A DNA stretch of 12,223 bases from an uncultured Saprospiraceae bacterium. Its GTDB lineage: Bacteria; Bacteroidota; Bacteroidia; Chitinophagales; Saprospiraceae. Position 1 is the stretch's first letter, and every line of letters begins with the position of its first letter. This document shows positions 1 through 5,612 of the stretch, piece after piece. The stretch spans positions 1 to 12,223 of the forward strand of contig CALCMV010000282.1 of assembly GCA_937967535.1 (NCBI GenBank), in the 5' to 3' direction. The translations under genes were made by a program, and so were the position numbers. The notes under the pieces were generated by a model, which did no database searches, was not told where the DNA came from, and worked only from the letters and a program-made list of their open reading frames with translations.

Positions 1-41
1 GGCGCATACAACTTGGTGCAAAGGTGGATTTTTAGATAGTG

Positions 42-190
42 TGGCTAGTCATTTAACTTTGCCTAAAGCGAATACTCGTCAGACGAATCCCTTTATTCAA
101 TGCGAATATTTTATGAGACAAATCACTACATTTCACAAAAATCTTCGTCAGACGAGTATTATCCCGCAAGCAAACTTAAACGGGTAGCCA
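42..190. repeat. MITE-like palindromic element, copy 1
   Basis: The 149-bp stretch begins TGGCTA and ends TAGCCA. Its two ends are imperfect inverted repeats of roughly 45 bases: the outer 20 bases match at 16 positions, and the inner parts carry AATACTCGTCAGACGAA and its near-perfect reverse complement at about 72-88 and 144-160. Each inner arm also contains the self-palindrome TCGTCAGACGA. The middle is AT-rich and has no coding capacity. Positions 43-181 recur at 12085-12223 with only three C/T differences. This is the structure of a non-autonomous, MITE-like repeat able to form one long stem-loop. No convincing target-site duplication is visible beside it. Confidence 0.8.
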
Positions 191-205
191 ATATTGTTAT
201 TCAAT

Positions 206-250
206 GAATTGTAAAAAACTATGAACTATGAACTGGCAACTATGAACTGA
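206..250. repeat. Short tandem-word repeat (ACTATGA unit)
   Basis: The words ACTATGA and AACTATGAACTG recur in tandem after an AATTGTAAAAAA lead-in. The same lead-in and nearly the same words (ACTATGAACC) occur at 10153-10216, so the two stretches belong to one intergenic repeat family. No gene lies here. Confidence 0.6.
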
Positions 251-284
251 TAGCCTAATTTCAAAAATAAAATTCACTTAAAAA

Positions 285-308
285 TATTTTTAGATTAACC
301 TAAAAATA
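285..308. promoter_or_regulatory. Candidate MntR/DtxR-type operator
   Basis: A 24-bp palindrome, core TTTTTAGATTAACCTAAAAA, has 11 of 12 base pairs complementary; only the A294/C299 pair fails. DtxR-family regulators recognise palindromes built on TTAGGTTA-type half-sites, and the CTAA/TTAG arms fit that pattern. It ends two bases before the -7 box of the metal regulator gene at 381, so a bound repressor would block that promoter. Autoregulation is inferred from the position. Confidence 0.6.
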
Positions 309-309
309 A

Positions 310-317
310 TAATTTTG
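310..317 (+). promoter_or_regulatory. Bacteroidota-type -7 box for mntR
   Basis: TAATTTTG matches the TAnnTTTG -7 consensus of Bacteroidota primary promoters. A TTTT lies 19 bases upstream in place of the -33 TTTG. Transcription would start a few bases later, giving a leader of roughly 55-60 bases before the ATG at 381. That leader carries repeated ATTC words. Confidence 0.55.
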
Positions 318-380
318 CACCAGAAATATGAATTCAAAATGATTCATTCATTCAAAATTCATTCACTCATTCATTACAAA

Positions 381-1046
381 ATGCACTTATCACCTACAGA
401 AGAAAATTATTTAAAGGCAATTTTCAAGCTCACCGAAGAAGCTGAAAAAGCATCTGCCACCACCAATGCCATAGCTGCCGAAATGAGCATCGCTGCGGCA
501 TCCGTGACAGATATGCTACGCCGATTGTCGGAAAAAGAACTCATCCATTACGAAAAATACAAAGGGGTACACCTCAAAGCATCCGGCAGAAAAATCGCTA
601 CTGCACTAGTGCGTAAACATCGTTTGTGGGAGTATTTTTTGGTCGAAAAACTCAAATTTGGATGGGATGAAGTCCACGATATTGCCGAAGAACTGGAACA
701 TGTACGCTCCGACGAATTGGTCAATCGCTTGGATGAATACCTCGGCAAACCCAATTTTGACCCACATGGCGACCCCATTCCACGCGCCGATGGTACGATT
801 CCGACACGCCAATTGACACCGCTTTCTGCACTCAAAGTTGGTGAATCCGGCATACTCACCGGCTTACAAAATCACCCCGATTCATTGATGCGCTACCTCC
901 GAAAAATCAATATCGGTATTGGTACAAAAATACAAGTCCTTGAATTGCACGACTTTGACGAATCCATGTCGGTCAAAATTAACGATGAAAAAGAAATGGA
1001 ATTGAGCGAAAAAGTATCGAAGAGTTTATTATTGAAAATCACGTAG
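381..1046 (+). CDS. mntR: DtxR/MntR-family metal-dependent repressor
   Basis: A 221-residue cytoplasmic, dimeric metal-sensing repressor. A winged helix-turn-helix covers about residues 25-65. A metal-binding and dimerisation region follows, with candidate ligands E8, H80, E103, E106 and H107, spaced much as in Bacillus MntR. A C-terminal FeoA/SH3-like domain covers about 145-221, making the protein DtxR-like in length rather than short like Bacillus MntR. Start: the frame is open from a TTG at 315, but family proteins begin close to the LSPTEENYLKAI segment, and the upstream stretch is low-complexity ATTC repeat, so the ATG at 381 is chosen. It leads a same-strand cluster with a metal-binding protein and an ABC ATPase, so it probably controls their expression in response to Mn2+ or Fe2+. 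The metal is inferred. A palindromic operator lies at 285-308. Confidence 0.9.
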   Translation: MHLSPTEENYLKAIFKLTEEAEKASATTNAIAAEMSIAAASVTDMLRRLSEKELIHYEKYKGVHLKASGRKIATALVRKHRLWEYFLVEKLKFGWDEVHDIAEELEHVRSDELVNRLDEYLGKPNFDPHGDPIPRADGTIPTRQLTPLSALKVGESGILTGLQNHPDSLMRYLRKINIGIGTKIQVLELHDFDESMSVKINDEKEMELSEKVSKSLLLKIT

Positions 1047-1109
1047 CGTAATGCCTCCGGCTTTCACCGCATTAATTTTGCAAGTAGTACGCAGAGGCAT
1101 TACGCTACG
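1042..1109. repeat. Hairpin repeat overlapping mntR stop
   Basis: Perfect 16-bp arms at 1042-1057 (CGTAGCGTAATGCCTC) and 1094-1109 enclose a 36-base loop. The left arm contains the mntR stop codon. The word GTAATGCCTCCGGCTT recurs, slightly altered, on the - strand just after the end of dinB (5523-5549) and after the dinB fragment (4590-4616). It therefore looks like a dispersed repeat sitting at gene ends. It could terminate or attenuate transcription between mntR and tsaA, but no T-run follows the stem, so a rho-independent terminator is not supported. Confidence 0.65.
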
Positions 1110-1125
1110 GGAATAAATTTTTAAA

Positions 1126-1587
1126 ATGAAAATAGAAATGACACCCGTAGCATTTGTCAAAAATGAAAGAAAAGAAGTGATTGACGACGAATGGGAAATT
1201 GTGGTTTCCGAAATTACATTAGCAGAAAACATTATTGAAGAAGCATTGGAGGGGATAGAAACATTTTCTCATTTAGAAATTATCTTTTACATGGATAAAG
1301 TGAAGGACGAAAAAGCCAAAGCCCAGCATCGACACCCAAGAAATAACCCCGATTTACCTAAATTAGGAACATTTGCCCAACGCAATAAAAACCGCCCGAA
1401 TAAAATCGGATTGACTACGGTAGAATTATTGGAAAGAACCGGAAGGGTATTGAAAGTCAAAAACTTAGATGCCATTCACGGTACGCCTATATTGGACATC
1501 AAGCCCGTTATGAAAGAATTTGAACCTAAAGGAGACATTCGACAACCAGAATGGACAGAAGTAATCATGAAGAATTATTGGAAATAA
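1126..1587 (+). CDS. tsaA: TsaA/TrmO-family protein (YaeB-like domain)
   Basis: A 153-residue single-domain protein of the UPF0066/TsaA family. In Escherichia coli TrmO, this domain with SAM N-methylates the t6A base at position 37 of some tRNAs. Family motifs are visible: HLEIIFYMDKV at 49-59, a conserved HPR...GTFAQR...RPNKIGLTTVELL block at about 70-102, and LDAIHGTPILDIKPV at 114-128. E. coli TrmO is about 235 residues; this protein lacks the C-terminal extension, so its exact substrate is less certain. The ATG at 1126 is used because it precedes the conserved start of the domain (TPVAFVKN); a second in-frame ATG lies at 1138. The gene is 13 bases upstream of troA, so the two are probably co-transcribed. 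A link to metal uptake is not obvious. Confidence 0.85.
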   Translation: MKIEMTPVAFVKNERKEVIDDEWEIVVSEITLAENIIEEALEGIETFSHLEIIFYMDKVKDEKAKAQHRHPRNNPDLPKLGTFAQRNKNRPNKIGLTTVELLERTGRVLKVKNLDAIHGTPILDIKPVMKEFEPKGDIRQPEWTEVIMKNYWK

Positions 1588-1600
1588 AACTTCTACAAAA

Positions 1601-2590
1601 ATGAAAAATTACACCATATACATCATTGCATTTTTATTATTAACGGCTTTCCAAATCAAAGCAGAAAAACCCACCATCGTCGCCACTGCCTCCATATTTT
1701 CCGACATGGCAAAAAATATCGCTGGCGATAAAATGAACGTCGAACTTATCGTCCCTATCGGTGGCGACCCTCATATTTACAAGCCCACGCCAAATGATGC
1801 CAAAATGATTGTCAATGCCGACCTCATTCTCAAAAACGGTTTGACTTTCGAGGGTTGGTTGGGCGAATTGATTGAACATTCCGGCACAAAAGCACCTGTC
1901 ATTTTGGTGACGGAAGGCATCGAAGCAATTAAAAGCCTCAGCTACGACGCGCCCGACCCGCACGCATGGATGGACGCACGCAAGGGTTTGAAATACATCG
2001 AAAATATCAAAAATGGCATCATCGCACTCGACCCCGCGAATAAGGATTTTTACGAAAAAAACTATCGCGCCTACCGCATCGAAATAGAAGAATTGGACGA
2101 GTACATCCAAAAAGAAATTGCGAAAATCCCCACCGCACAACGCATCCTCGTTACCTCGCACGATGCTTTCCAATATTACGGCAGACGCTACGGCATTCAA
2201 CTCGAATCCGTCTTGGGCGTATCGACTGATGCCGATGTTCAGACCCAAGATGTACTGCATTTGATTGATGTGATTAGAAAATCAAAAGTACCCGCCATAT
2301 TCACCGAAACTACGATAAACCCTAAGCAAATGGAGCAAATCGCCAAAGACAACGGCGTGGTAGTCGGCGGTTCGCTCTACGCCGATTCTATCGGCAAGCC
2401 CGGCACCGATGGCGATTCGTACATTGATATGCTCAAAGCCAATACCGACAAAATCGTTGCAGGACTCACCCGAAAAATCAAGGAAGAAACCCTAAGCGAA
2501 CCCTCTGGTGGCTTCGGTTGGGCTACGATTTTAATTGGTTTACTCTTAGTGGGTGCCATGGCTTTTATGTTTTCAAAAATGAACCGCTGA
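1601..2590 (+). CDS. troA: Metal ABC transporter substrate-binding protein (TroA/ZnuA-like)
   Basis: A 329-residue periplasmic solute-binding protein of the cluster 9 (ZnuA/TroA/MntA) family, which captures Zn2+ or Mn2+ for an ABC importer. Residues 1-21 form a signal peptide ending AFQIKA. No lipobox cysteine is present. Candidate metal ligands are H58 (GGDPHIY), H121 (DPHAWMD), H187 (TSHDAFQYYG) and D262 (YADSIG), the His/His/His/Asp set seen in TroA. The His-rich loop typical of many ZnuA proteins is absent, and this, with the linked mntR, favours manganese or iron. Unusually, residues about 306-324 form a hydrophobic helix followed by KMNR, a likely C-terminal membrane anchor replacing the usual lipid anchor. 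The gene follows tsaA by 13 bases and precedes the ATPase by 203 bases. Confidence 0.9.
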   Translation: MKNYTIYIIAFLLLTAFQIKAEKPTIVATASIFSDMAKNIAGDKMNVELIVPIGGDPHIYKPTPNDAKMIVNADLILKNGLTFEGWLGELIEHSGTKAPVILVTEGIEAIKSLSYDAPDPHAWMDARKGLKYIENIKNGIIALDPANKDFYEKNYRAYRIEIEELDEYIQKEIAKIPTAQRILVTSHDAFQYYGRRYGIQLESVLGVSTDADVQTQDVLHLIDVIRKSKVPAIFTETTINPKQMEQIAKDNGVVVGGSLYADSIGKPGTDGDSYIDMLKANTDKIVAGLTRKIKEETLSEPSGGFGWATILIGLLLVGAMAFMFSKMNR

Positions 2591-2793
2591 TTAATGGTTA
2601 ATGGTTAACGGTTAATGATTAATTTTATATGAAAAAGTGTTTTCGCTGCGTGAAAAAAATCATTAGGGACGCGAAATAAATTAATATTGTAATAAAATTA
2701 ATTTAAAATAAATAAATAAATAAATAATACATTTATTGATTATGAGAATTTTACCTAATTCTCCAATGTCCAAAGTCTAATAATCCTTAAATT
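2591..2793. repeat. troA-troB gap: tandem words and AAAT microsatellite
   Basis: Immediately after the troA stop, a 7-base word (TTAATGG and variants TTAACGG, TTAATGA) repeats four times to 2623. Five AAAT units lie at 2706-2725. Positions about 2745-2780 (ACCTAATTCTCC, GTCCAAAGTCTA) resemble the reverse complement of the repeat arm near 7809-7858. No gene, operator palindrome or clear -7 box was found. Whether troB is transcribed through from troA or from its own promoter is unclear. Confidence 0.6.
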
Positions 2794-3531
2794 ATGAGTG
2801 CAATTTCAATTAAAGGTTTATCAGTTTCATATGACCGCAAAACGGTGCTGACGAATATCTATATGGATATGGGGGTCGGGCAATTGTACGGCGTACTCGG
2901 TCCGAATGGTGCAGGTAAATCAACCTTATTTAAAGCAATATTGGGTTTGATACCGGTCAATACGGGGCAAGTGCTGATTAATGGCGAATCTATTGAAAAT
3001 CAGCGTAAAAAGATGGTCTACATACCGCAAAAAGGCGAGATTGACTGGCAATTTCCGGCTACGGTGATGGATGTGGTGATGATGGGACGCTACCCTTTTA
3101 AGCGCATTTTGCAAAGACTTTCCAATGCGGATAAAGACATCGGTATGCAAGCCCTGCGCGATATGGGCATTGACCACCTCCGCAAGCGACAAATCGGCGA
3201 GCTATCGGGCGGACAGCAGCAGCGTGTGTTCATTGCGCGTGCCTTGTGTCAGCAGGCAGATATTTTTTTGATGGACGAACCATTCGTAGGCGTTGATATT
3301 AAAACAGAACAGAAAATTGTAGAGATTTTGAAGCAATTACGCAGCGAAGGGAAGACTATTTTGGTCATTCATCACGATTTGTCAAAGGTGCAGGATTATT
3401 TTGACCAAGTGATTTTACTCAATCAATGGGTCGTTGCATACGGCGATACTAAAACCGTTTTTACAGAAGAAAATATCAATCGCGCTTATCGCGGTCAATT
3501 AAATATTTTACATAAAACTGGATTGCATTAA
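2794..3531 (+). CDS. troB: Metal ABC transporter ATP-binding protein (TroB/ZnuC-like)
   Basis: A 245-residue ATPase that powers the metal importer from the cytoplasmic face. All nucleotide-binding motifs are intact: Walker A GPNGAGKST at 36-44, Q-loop glutamine Q79, signature LSGGQ at 137-141, Walker B IFLMDEP with D161 and E162, and the switch histidine H194 in VIHHDL. The Q-loop stretch IDWQFPATVMDVVMMGRY is typical of the Mn/Zn/Fe cluster 9 family. The partner binding protein is troA upstream on the same strand. The cognate membrane permease (troC/troD type) would be expected next, but none is present: 169 bases later the genes run on the opposite strand. The ATPase must use a permease encoded elsewhere, or the system is incomplete. 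Confidence 0.92.
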   Translation: MSAISIKGLSVSYDRKTVLTNIYMDMGVGQLYGVLGPNGAGKSTLFKAILGLIPVNTGQVLINGESIENQRKKMVYIPQKGEIDWQFPATVMDVVMMGRYPFKRILQRLSNADKDIGMQALRDMGIDHLRKRQIGELSGGQQQRVFIARALCQQADIFLMDEPFVGVDIKTEQKIVEILKQLRSEGKTILVIHHDLSKVQDYFDQVILLNQWVVAYGDTKTVFTEENINRAYRGQLNILHKTGLH

Positions 3532-3570
3532 AAACGTATTTAAAAATTTAATTTGTGCTTAAACACGTTA

Positions 3571-3663
3571 TCAGGCTGATAATATCACCATCATCAAATG
3601 CAAATTCATACTGAGTTGGGCATCCATTTTGGCGGCGAATGTGGCGGTATTTTCGTAATTCAT
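3571..3663 (-). pseudogene. Possible remnant of a kynureninase-like 5' end
   Basis: This 30-codon reading frame starts MNYENTATFAAKMDAQ. That resembles the extreme N-terminus of kynureninases, where an FA..LDAQDPL-type segment is common; the similarity then stops abruptly and a stop follows. A second - strand frame over the last part reads YEFAFDDGDIISLI and could be the end of a different protein. The simplest reading is a junction of two gene fragments left by a deletion, just where a permease gene would be expected after troB. The match is short and made from memory of the family, so it is tentative. Confidence 0.25.
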
Positions 3664-3700
3664 GATAGAATGTGGATTTGGCGGATTGATTTTGAATAAA

Positions 3701-4540
3701 TTACCAATCATTCAAGTCCTTTAATTTCAAATACTCTTCAATTGCCTTAAGGTCTGGAGATAATCCGGGAGGAGGTTCGTAACCACATACAGGTATTCCA
3801 TTATCTTTTTGAAATTGTATCAAAGCAGCTTTCGTTTTCATACCCAACACATTATTTACAGGACAATCATAACCTTTCTCTTTTAATTTTTTTTGTAATT
3901 GTATTACTGTGGGTGCTTTTATAGGGTCATTGCAGTCAGGTTTATATTTATCCCAATAAAAAGAATGACCGGAATTTGGAACGATATATACTACTTGCTC
4001 TATCGTGTCTTTATAGTAGGTAAATGCAGGAGATTTTTCCAGTTCTATTTTTTGTATGTTATCAAAGCTCACAGAATCTGCGGTGATAAATGATAGAGAA
4101 GCCGGACGAGTTTGTTTTTCAAATTCTAAAATATGGGATTGACCTTTCTCTAAGGTGAAAGATTTAGACCTTGTGCTTTTATTGTTGTAAATATATGATA
4201 ATCTAAGACAATTTGTAGAGTCCGTAGAAGAGCAGTTATTCATGGAAATATACCACTTCTTAGTAAGAGGTCTGGTCTCTACAGTTCTCAACATAGTCGC
4301 TCCCTCCGGGAAAAGGTCAGAAGTGGTGACTGTATCCATCCTTTCCACCGTCCATTTTGGATGTGTGATTTTTAAAATCAACTGATTATCGGAGATATGT
4401 GTGGATGTTTTGGTGTTATTGGCACACATGTAGTAATTACTCATCACTTTTGGGGGGATAGGAATAGGATTTTTACCGTTCTGTCCTTGCATTTGAATGG
4501 AGAATAAAACAATGACTATAAAAACGAGTATTTTTTTCAT
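3701..4540 (-). CDS. Secreted protein with C-terminal peptidoglycan-binding-like domain
   Basis: A 279-residue protein with an N-terminal signal peptide (MKKILVFIVIVLFSIQMQGQ) and no lipobox. The first 200 residues are mainly polar and not recognised. Residues about 208-251 (TVIQLQKKLKEKGYD, then KTKAALIQFQKDNGIPV) match the PG_binding_1 pattern: a helical repeat in which a new terminus is followed by aligned Q, F and G residues. Such domains bind cell-wall peptidoglycan. No catalytic domain (amidase, transpeptidase or similar) is apparent. The frame is open upstream to 4672, but that extension encodes a copy of the dinB C-terminus (DLKFYGG), so the ATG before the signal peptide at 4540 is chosen. 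A TATTTTTG box lies only 1 base upstream of this ATG, which is too close for a normal promoter and may be chance. Function is unknown. Confidence 0.75.
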   Translation of the reverse strand: MKKILVFIVIVLFSIQMQGQNGKNPIPIPPKVMSNYYMCANNTKTSTHISDNQLILKITHPKWTVERMDTVTTSDLFPEGATMLRTVETRPLTKKWYISMNNCSSTDSTNCLRLSYIYNNKSTRSKSFTLEKGQSHILEFEKQTRPASLSFITADSVSFDNIQKIELEKSPAFTYYKDTIEQVVYIVPNSGHSFYWDKYKPDCNDPIKAPTVIQLQKKLKEKGYDCPVNNVLGMKTKAALIQFQKDNGIPVCGYEPPPGLSPDLKAIEEYLKLKDLNDW

Positions 4541-4580
4541 GCAAAAATATTTAAACTTATAAACCCTTTGTATGGACGAA

Positions 4581-4674
4581 ACTTGTAGTACGTGGGCGCA
4601 AGCCGAAGGCATTACGTTCAATACATTCAAATCCATACCACCATAAAATTTCAGGTCAATATCCTGCACCAATT
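4581..4674 (-). pseudogene. Second copy of dinB-family 3' end (direct repeat, left)
   Basis: On the - strand this encodes KLVQDIDLKFYGGMDLNVLN, 18 of 20 residues identical to the C-terminus of the dinB-like protein at 5545-6045. The matching sequence then continues past the gene end into the GTAATGCCTTCGGCTTGCGC repeat. Relative to the intact copy it lacks 5 bases at the stop codon, so the frame runs on into the next gene. The rest of the gene is absent. Coding differences are mainly silent (several third positions) or conservative (V to I, V to M), as expected for the end of a once-functional homologue rather than a recent copy. With 5514-5612 it brackets the xisHI genes. Confidence 0.8.
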
Positions 4675-4695
4675 TTAGATGAGAAATTTGTTGAT

Positions 4696-5034
4696 TTAAG
4701 CCACAGCAAATCCCGTATGCGCCCGCACATGAGGTGGTTTTAATCCCAAGACAATGTCTTCTTTGGGCACGCCTTGTTCTATCAGATAATCAACTATTTC
4801 GTGTTCGGTTCTATTCCATTGCAACCAAATTTTTTCATTGATAATAGAAAAATGAAAAGAGATAAAGAATTGATAATGAGCATCTTTCCAACCAACGTGT
4901 AGGAGTTGAAAGTTATTACTTTTTCTATCGGCAATGACTTCATTTCGGATATTGGTATCCATTCCCAAGGTGGGTTTGACTTGTTCTTCCAAAAACGAAA
5001 TAATGATGTCTTGATATTTTTCTACTTTATCCAT
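4696..5034 (-). CDS. xisI: XisI-family protein
   Basis: A 112-residue protein matching the XisI family, first described in Anabaena as one of the factors controlling excision of the fdxN element. Recognisable family features are the KYQDIIISFL start, FQLLHVGWKDAHYQF at about 42-56, KIWLQWNRTEHEIVDYL at about 68-84, and the C-terminal DIVLGLKPPHVRAHTGFAVA at 93-112. XisI and XisH are routinely encoded as a pair. Here the xisI ATG lies inside the end of xisH, overlapping it by 13 bases (ATGGATAAAGTAG), so translation is probably coupled. No excisionase or recombinase is adjacent, and no developmental excision element is known in this context, so the molecular role here is open. Confidence 0.9.
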   Translation of the reverse strand: MDKVEKYQDIIISFLEEQVKPTLGMDTNIRNEVIADRKSNNFQLLHVGWKDAHYQFFISFHFSIINEKIWLQWNRTEHEIVDYLIEQGVPKEDIVLGLKPPHVRAHTGFAVA

Positions 5035-5435
5035 TCTATGATAATTTCTTTTACGGGGTCATAAACTAGGACTTTTGCCCTGATAAATTCGAGTGATTTC
5101 TGAATAGCTTTTTCCCGAAAGAAGTCATTCCACGCAAAATCAGGAACAGCCAAGAATAGTAATCTATCGGGTTCTACATCATCCAAGATGACAATATAAT
5201 CAACATATTGACCGACAGCTCGATGAAATTCGTTGATGTCCGAAGGTCCAATAAAACTTTTTATTTCGACCAGAATTTTCTCTTTTCCCTTTTGTGCTCC
5301 CAACAATTTTTCCGCCCCCAAATCAACCCGATATTTGATTTTTCCACTTTCGAGAATATACGGGTCGTCTGTAATTTTCCAACCATCTTTCTCTAATGCT
5401 CTTTTTACATGGTCGTGATACAGGTCTTTTGACAT
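5022..5435 (-). CDS. xisH: XisH-family protein (restriction endonuclease-like fold)
   Basis: A 137-residue XisH-family protein. In known XisH structures the fold is restriction endonuclease-like. The sequence here is consistent with that: D38 in RVDLGAE, then E57 and K59 in ILVEIKSF form a D-(19)-ExK arrangement like the PD-(D/E)xK active site, and Q76 in HRAVGQYVDY is a further conserved position. In Anabaena, XisH acts with XisI in controlling fdxN-element excision; direct DNA cleavage has not been inferred from sequence alone here. Its stop overlaps the start of xisI, giving a tight two-gene operon transcribed from a promoter at about 5449-5480. The operon sits between two dinB 3'-end copies. 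Confidence 0.9.
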   Translation of the reverse strand: MSKDLYHDHVKRALEKDGWKITDDPYILESGKIKYRVDLGAEKLLGAQKGKEKILVEIKSFIGPSDINEFHRAVGQYVDYIVILDDVEPDRLLFLAVPDFAWNDFFREKAIQKSLEFIRAKVLVYDPVKEIIIEWIK

Positions 5436-5448
5436 AATATGTGTTTTT

Positions 5449-5480
5449 CAAAATTACGGATTTTAGAAGGAGATTTCAAG
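5449..5480 (-). promoter_or_regulatory. Candidate Bacteroidota promoter for xisHI
   Basis: On the - strand, TAATTTTG (5456-5449) matches the TAnnTTTG -7 box. CTTG (5480-5477) lies 20 bases upstream, near the expected -33 TTTG. The -7 box ends 13 bases before the xisH ATG, predicting a very short leader. Confidence 0.5.
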
Positions 5481-5491
5481 ATTTGAACATG

Positions 5492-5523
5492 AAAAAATAT
5501 GACATCGCTCACAACTTGTCATA
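5492..5523 (-). terminator. Weak terminator hairpin after dinB
   Basis: On the - strand, TATGAC and GTCATA form a 6-bp stem with a 14-base loop, followed directly by six T residues. It lies 22 bases after the dinB stop and just upstream of the xisH promoter, as expected for a rho-independent terminator, though the stem is AT-rich and short. Confidence 0.4.
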
Positions 5524-5612
5524 CGCAAGCGCAAGCCGGAAGCATCACGCTTTATTCAATACATTCAAATCCACACCGCCATAAAATTTCAAATCAACAT
5601 CCTGCACTAGTT
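5514..5612. repeat. dinB 3'-end direct repeat, right copy
   Basis: This stretch covers the last 22 or so codons of the intact dinB gene plus 31 bases downstream. It matches 4581-4674 in direct orientation; over the 60-base coding part about seven or eight bases differ, and there is one 5-base gap at the stop codon. Repeat start to repeat start is 933 bases, and that interval holds xisI and xisH. Confidence 0.75.

Noticed and set aside
43..181. Terminal repeats as integron attC sites (ATTTAAC resembles a RYYYAAC core)
   Set aside because: The opposite end lacks a matching GTTRRRY core, and there are only two copies flanking 12 kb of multi-gene DNA on both strands. No integrase is present.
315..380. 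N-terminal extension of MntR from TTG
   Set aside because: It overlaps the -7 box and encodes low-complexity HSF/HSL repeats absent from the family.
1640..2260. 206-residue antisense frame opposite troA
   Set aside because: Shadow of a gene with an intact metal site and signal peptide.
4541..4672. N-terminal extension of the peptidoglycan-binding-like protein
   Set aside because: It translates a shifted copy of the dinB C-terminus; a clear signal peptide begins at 4540.
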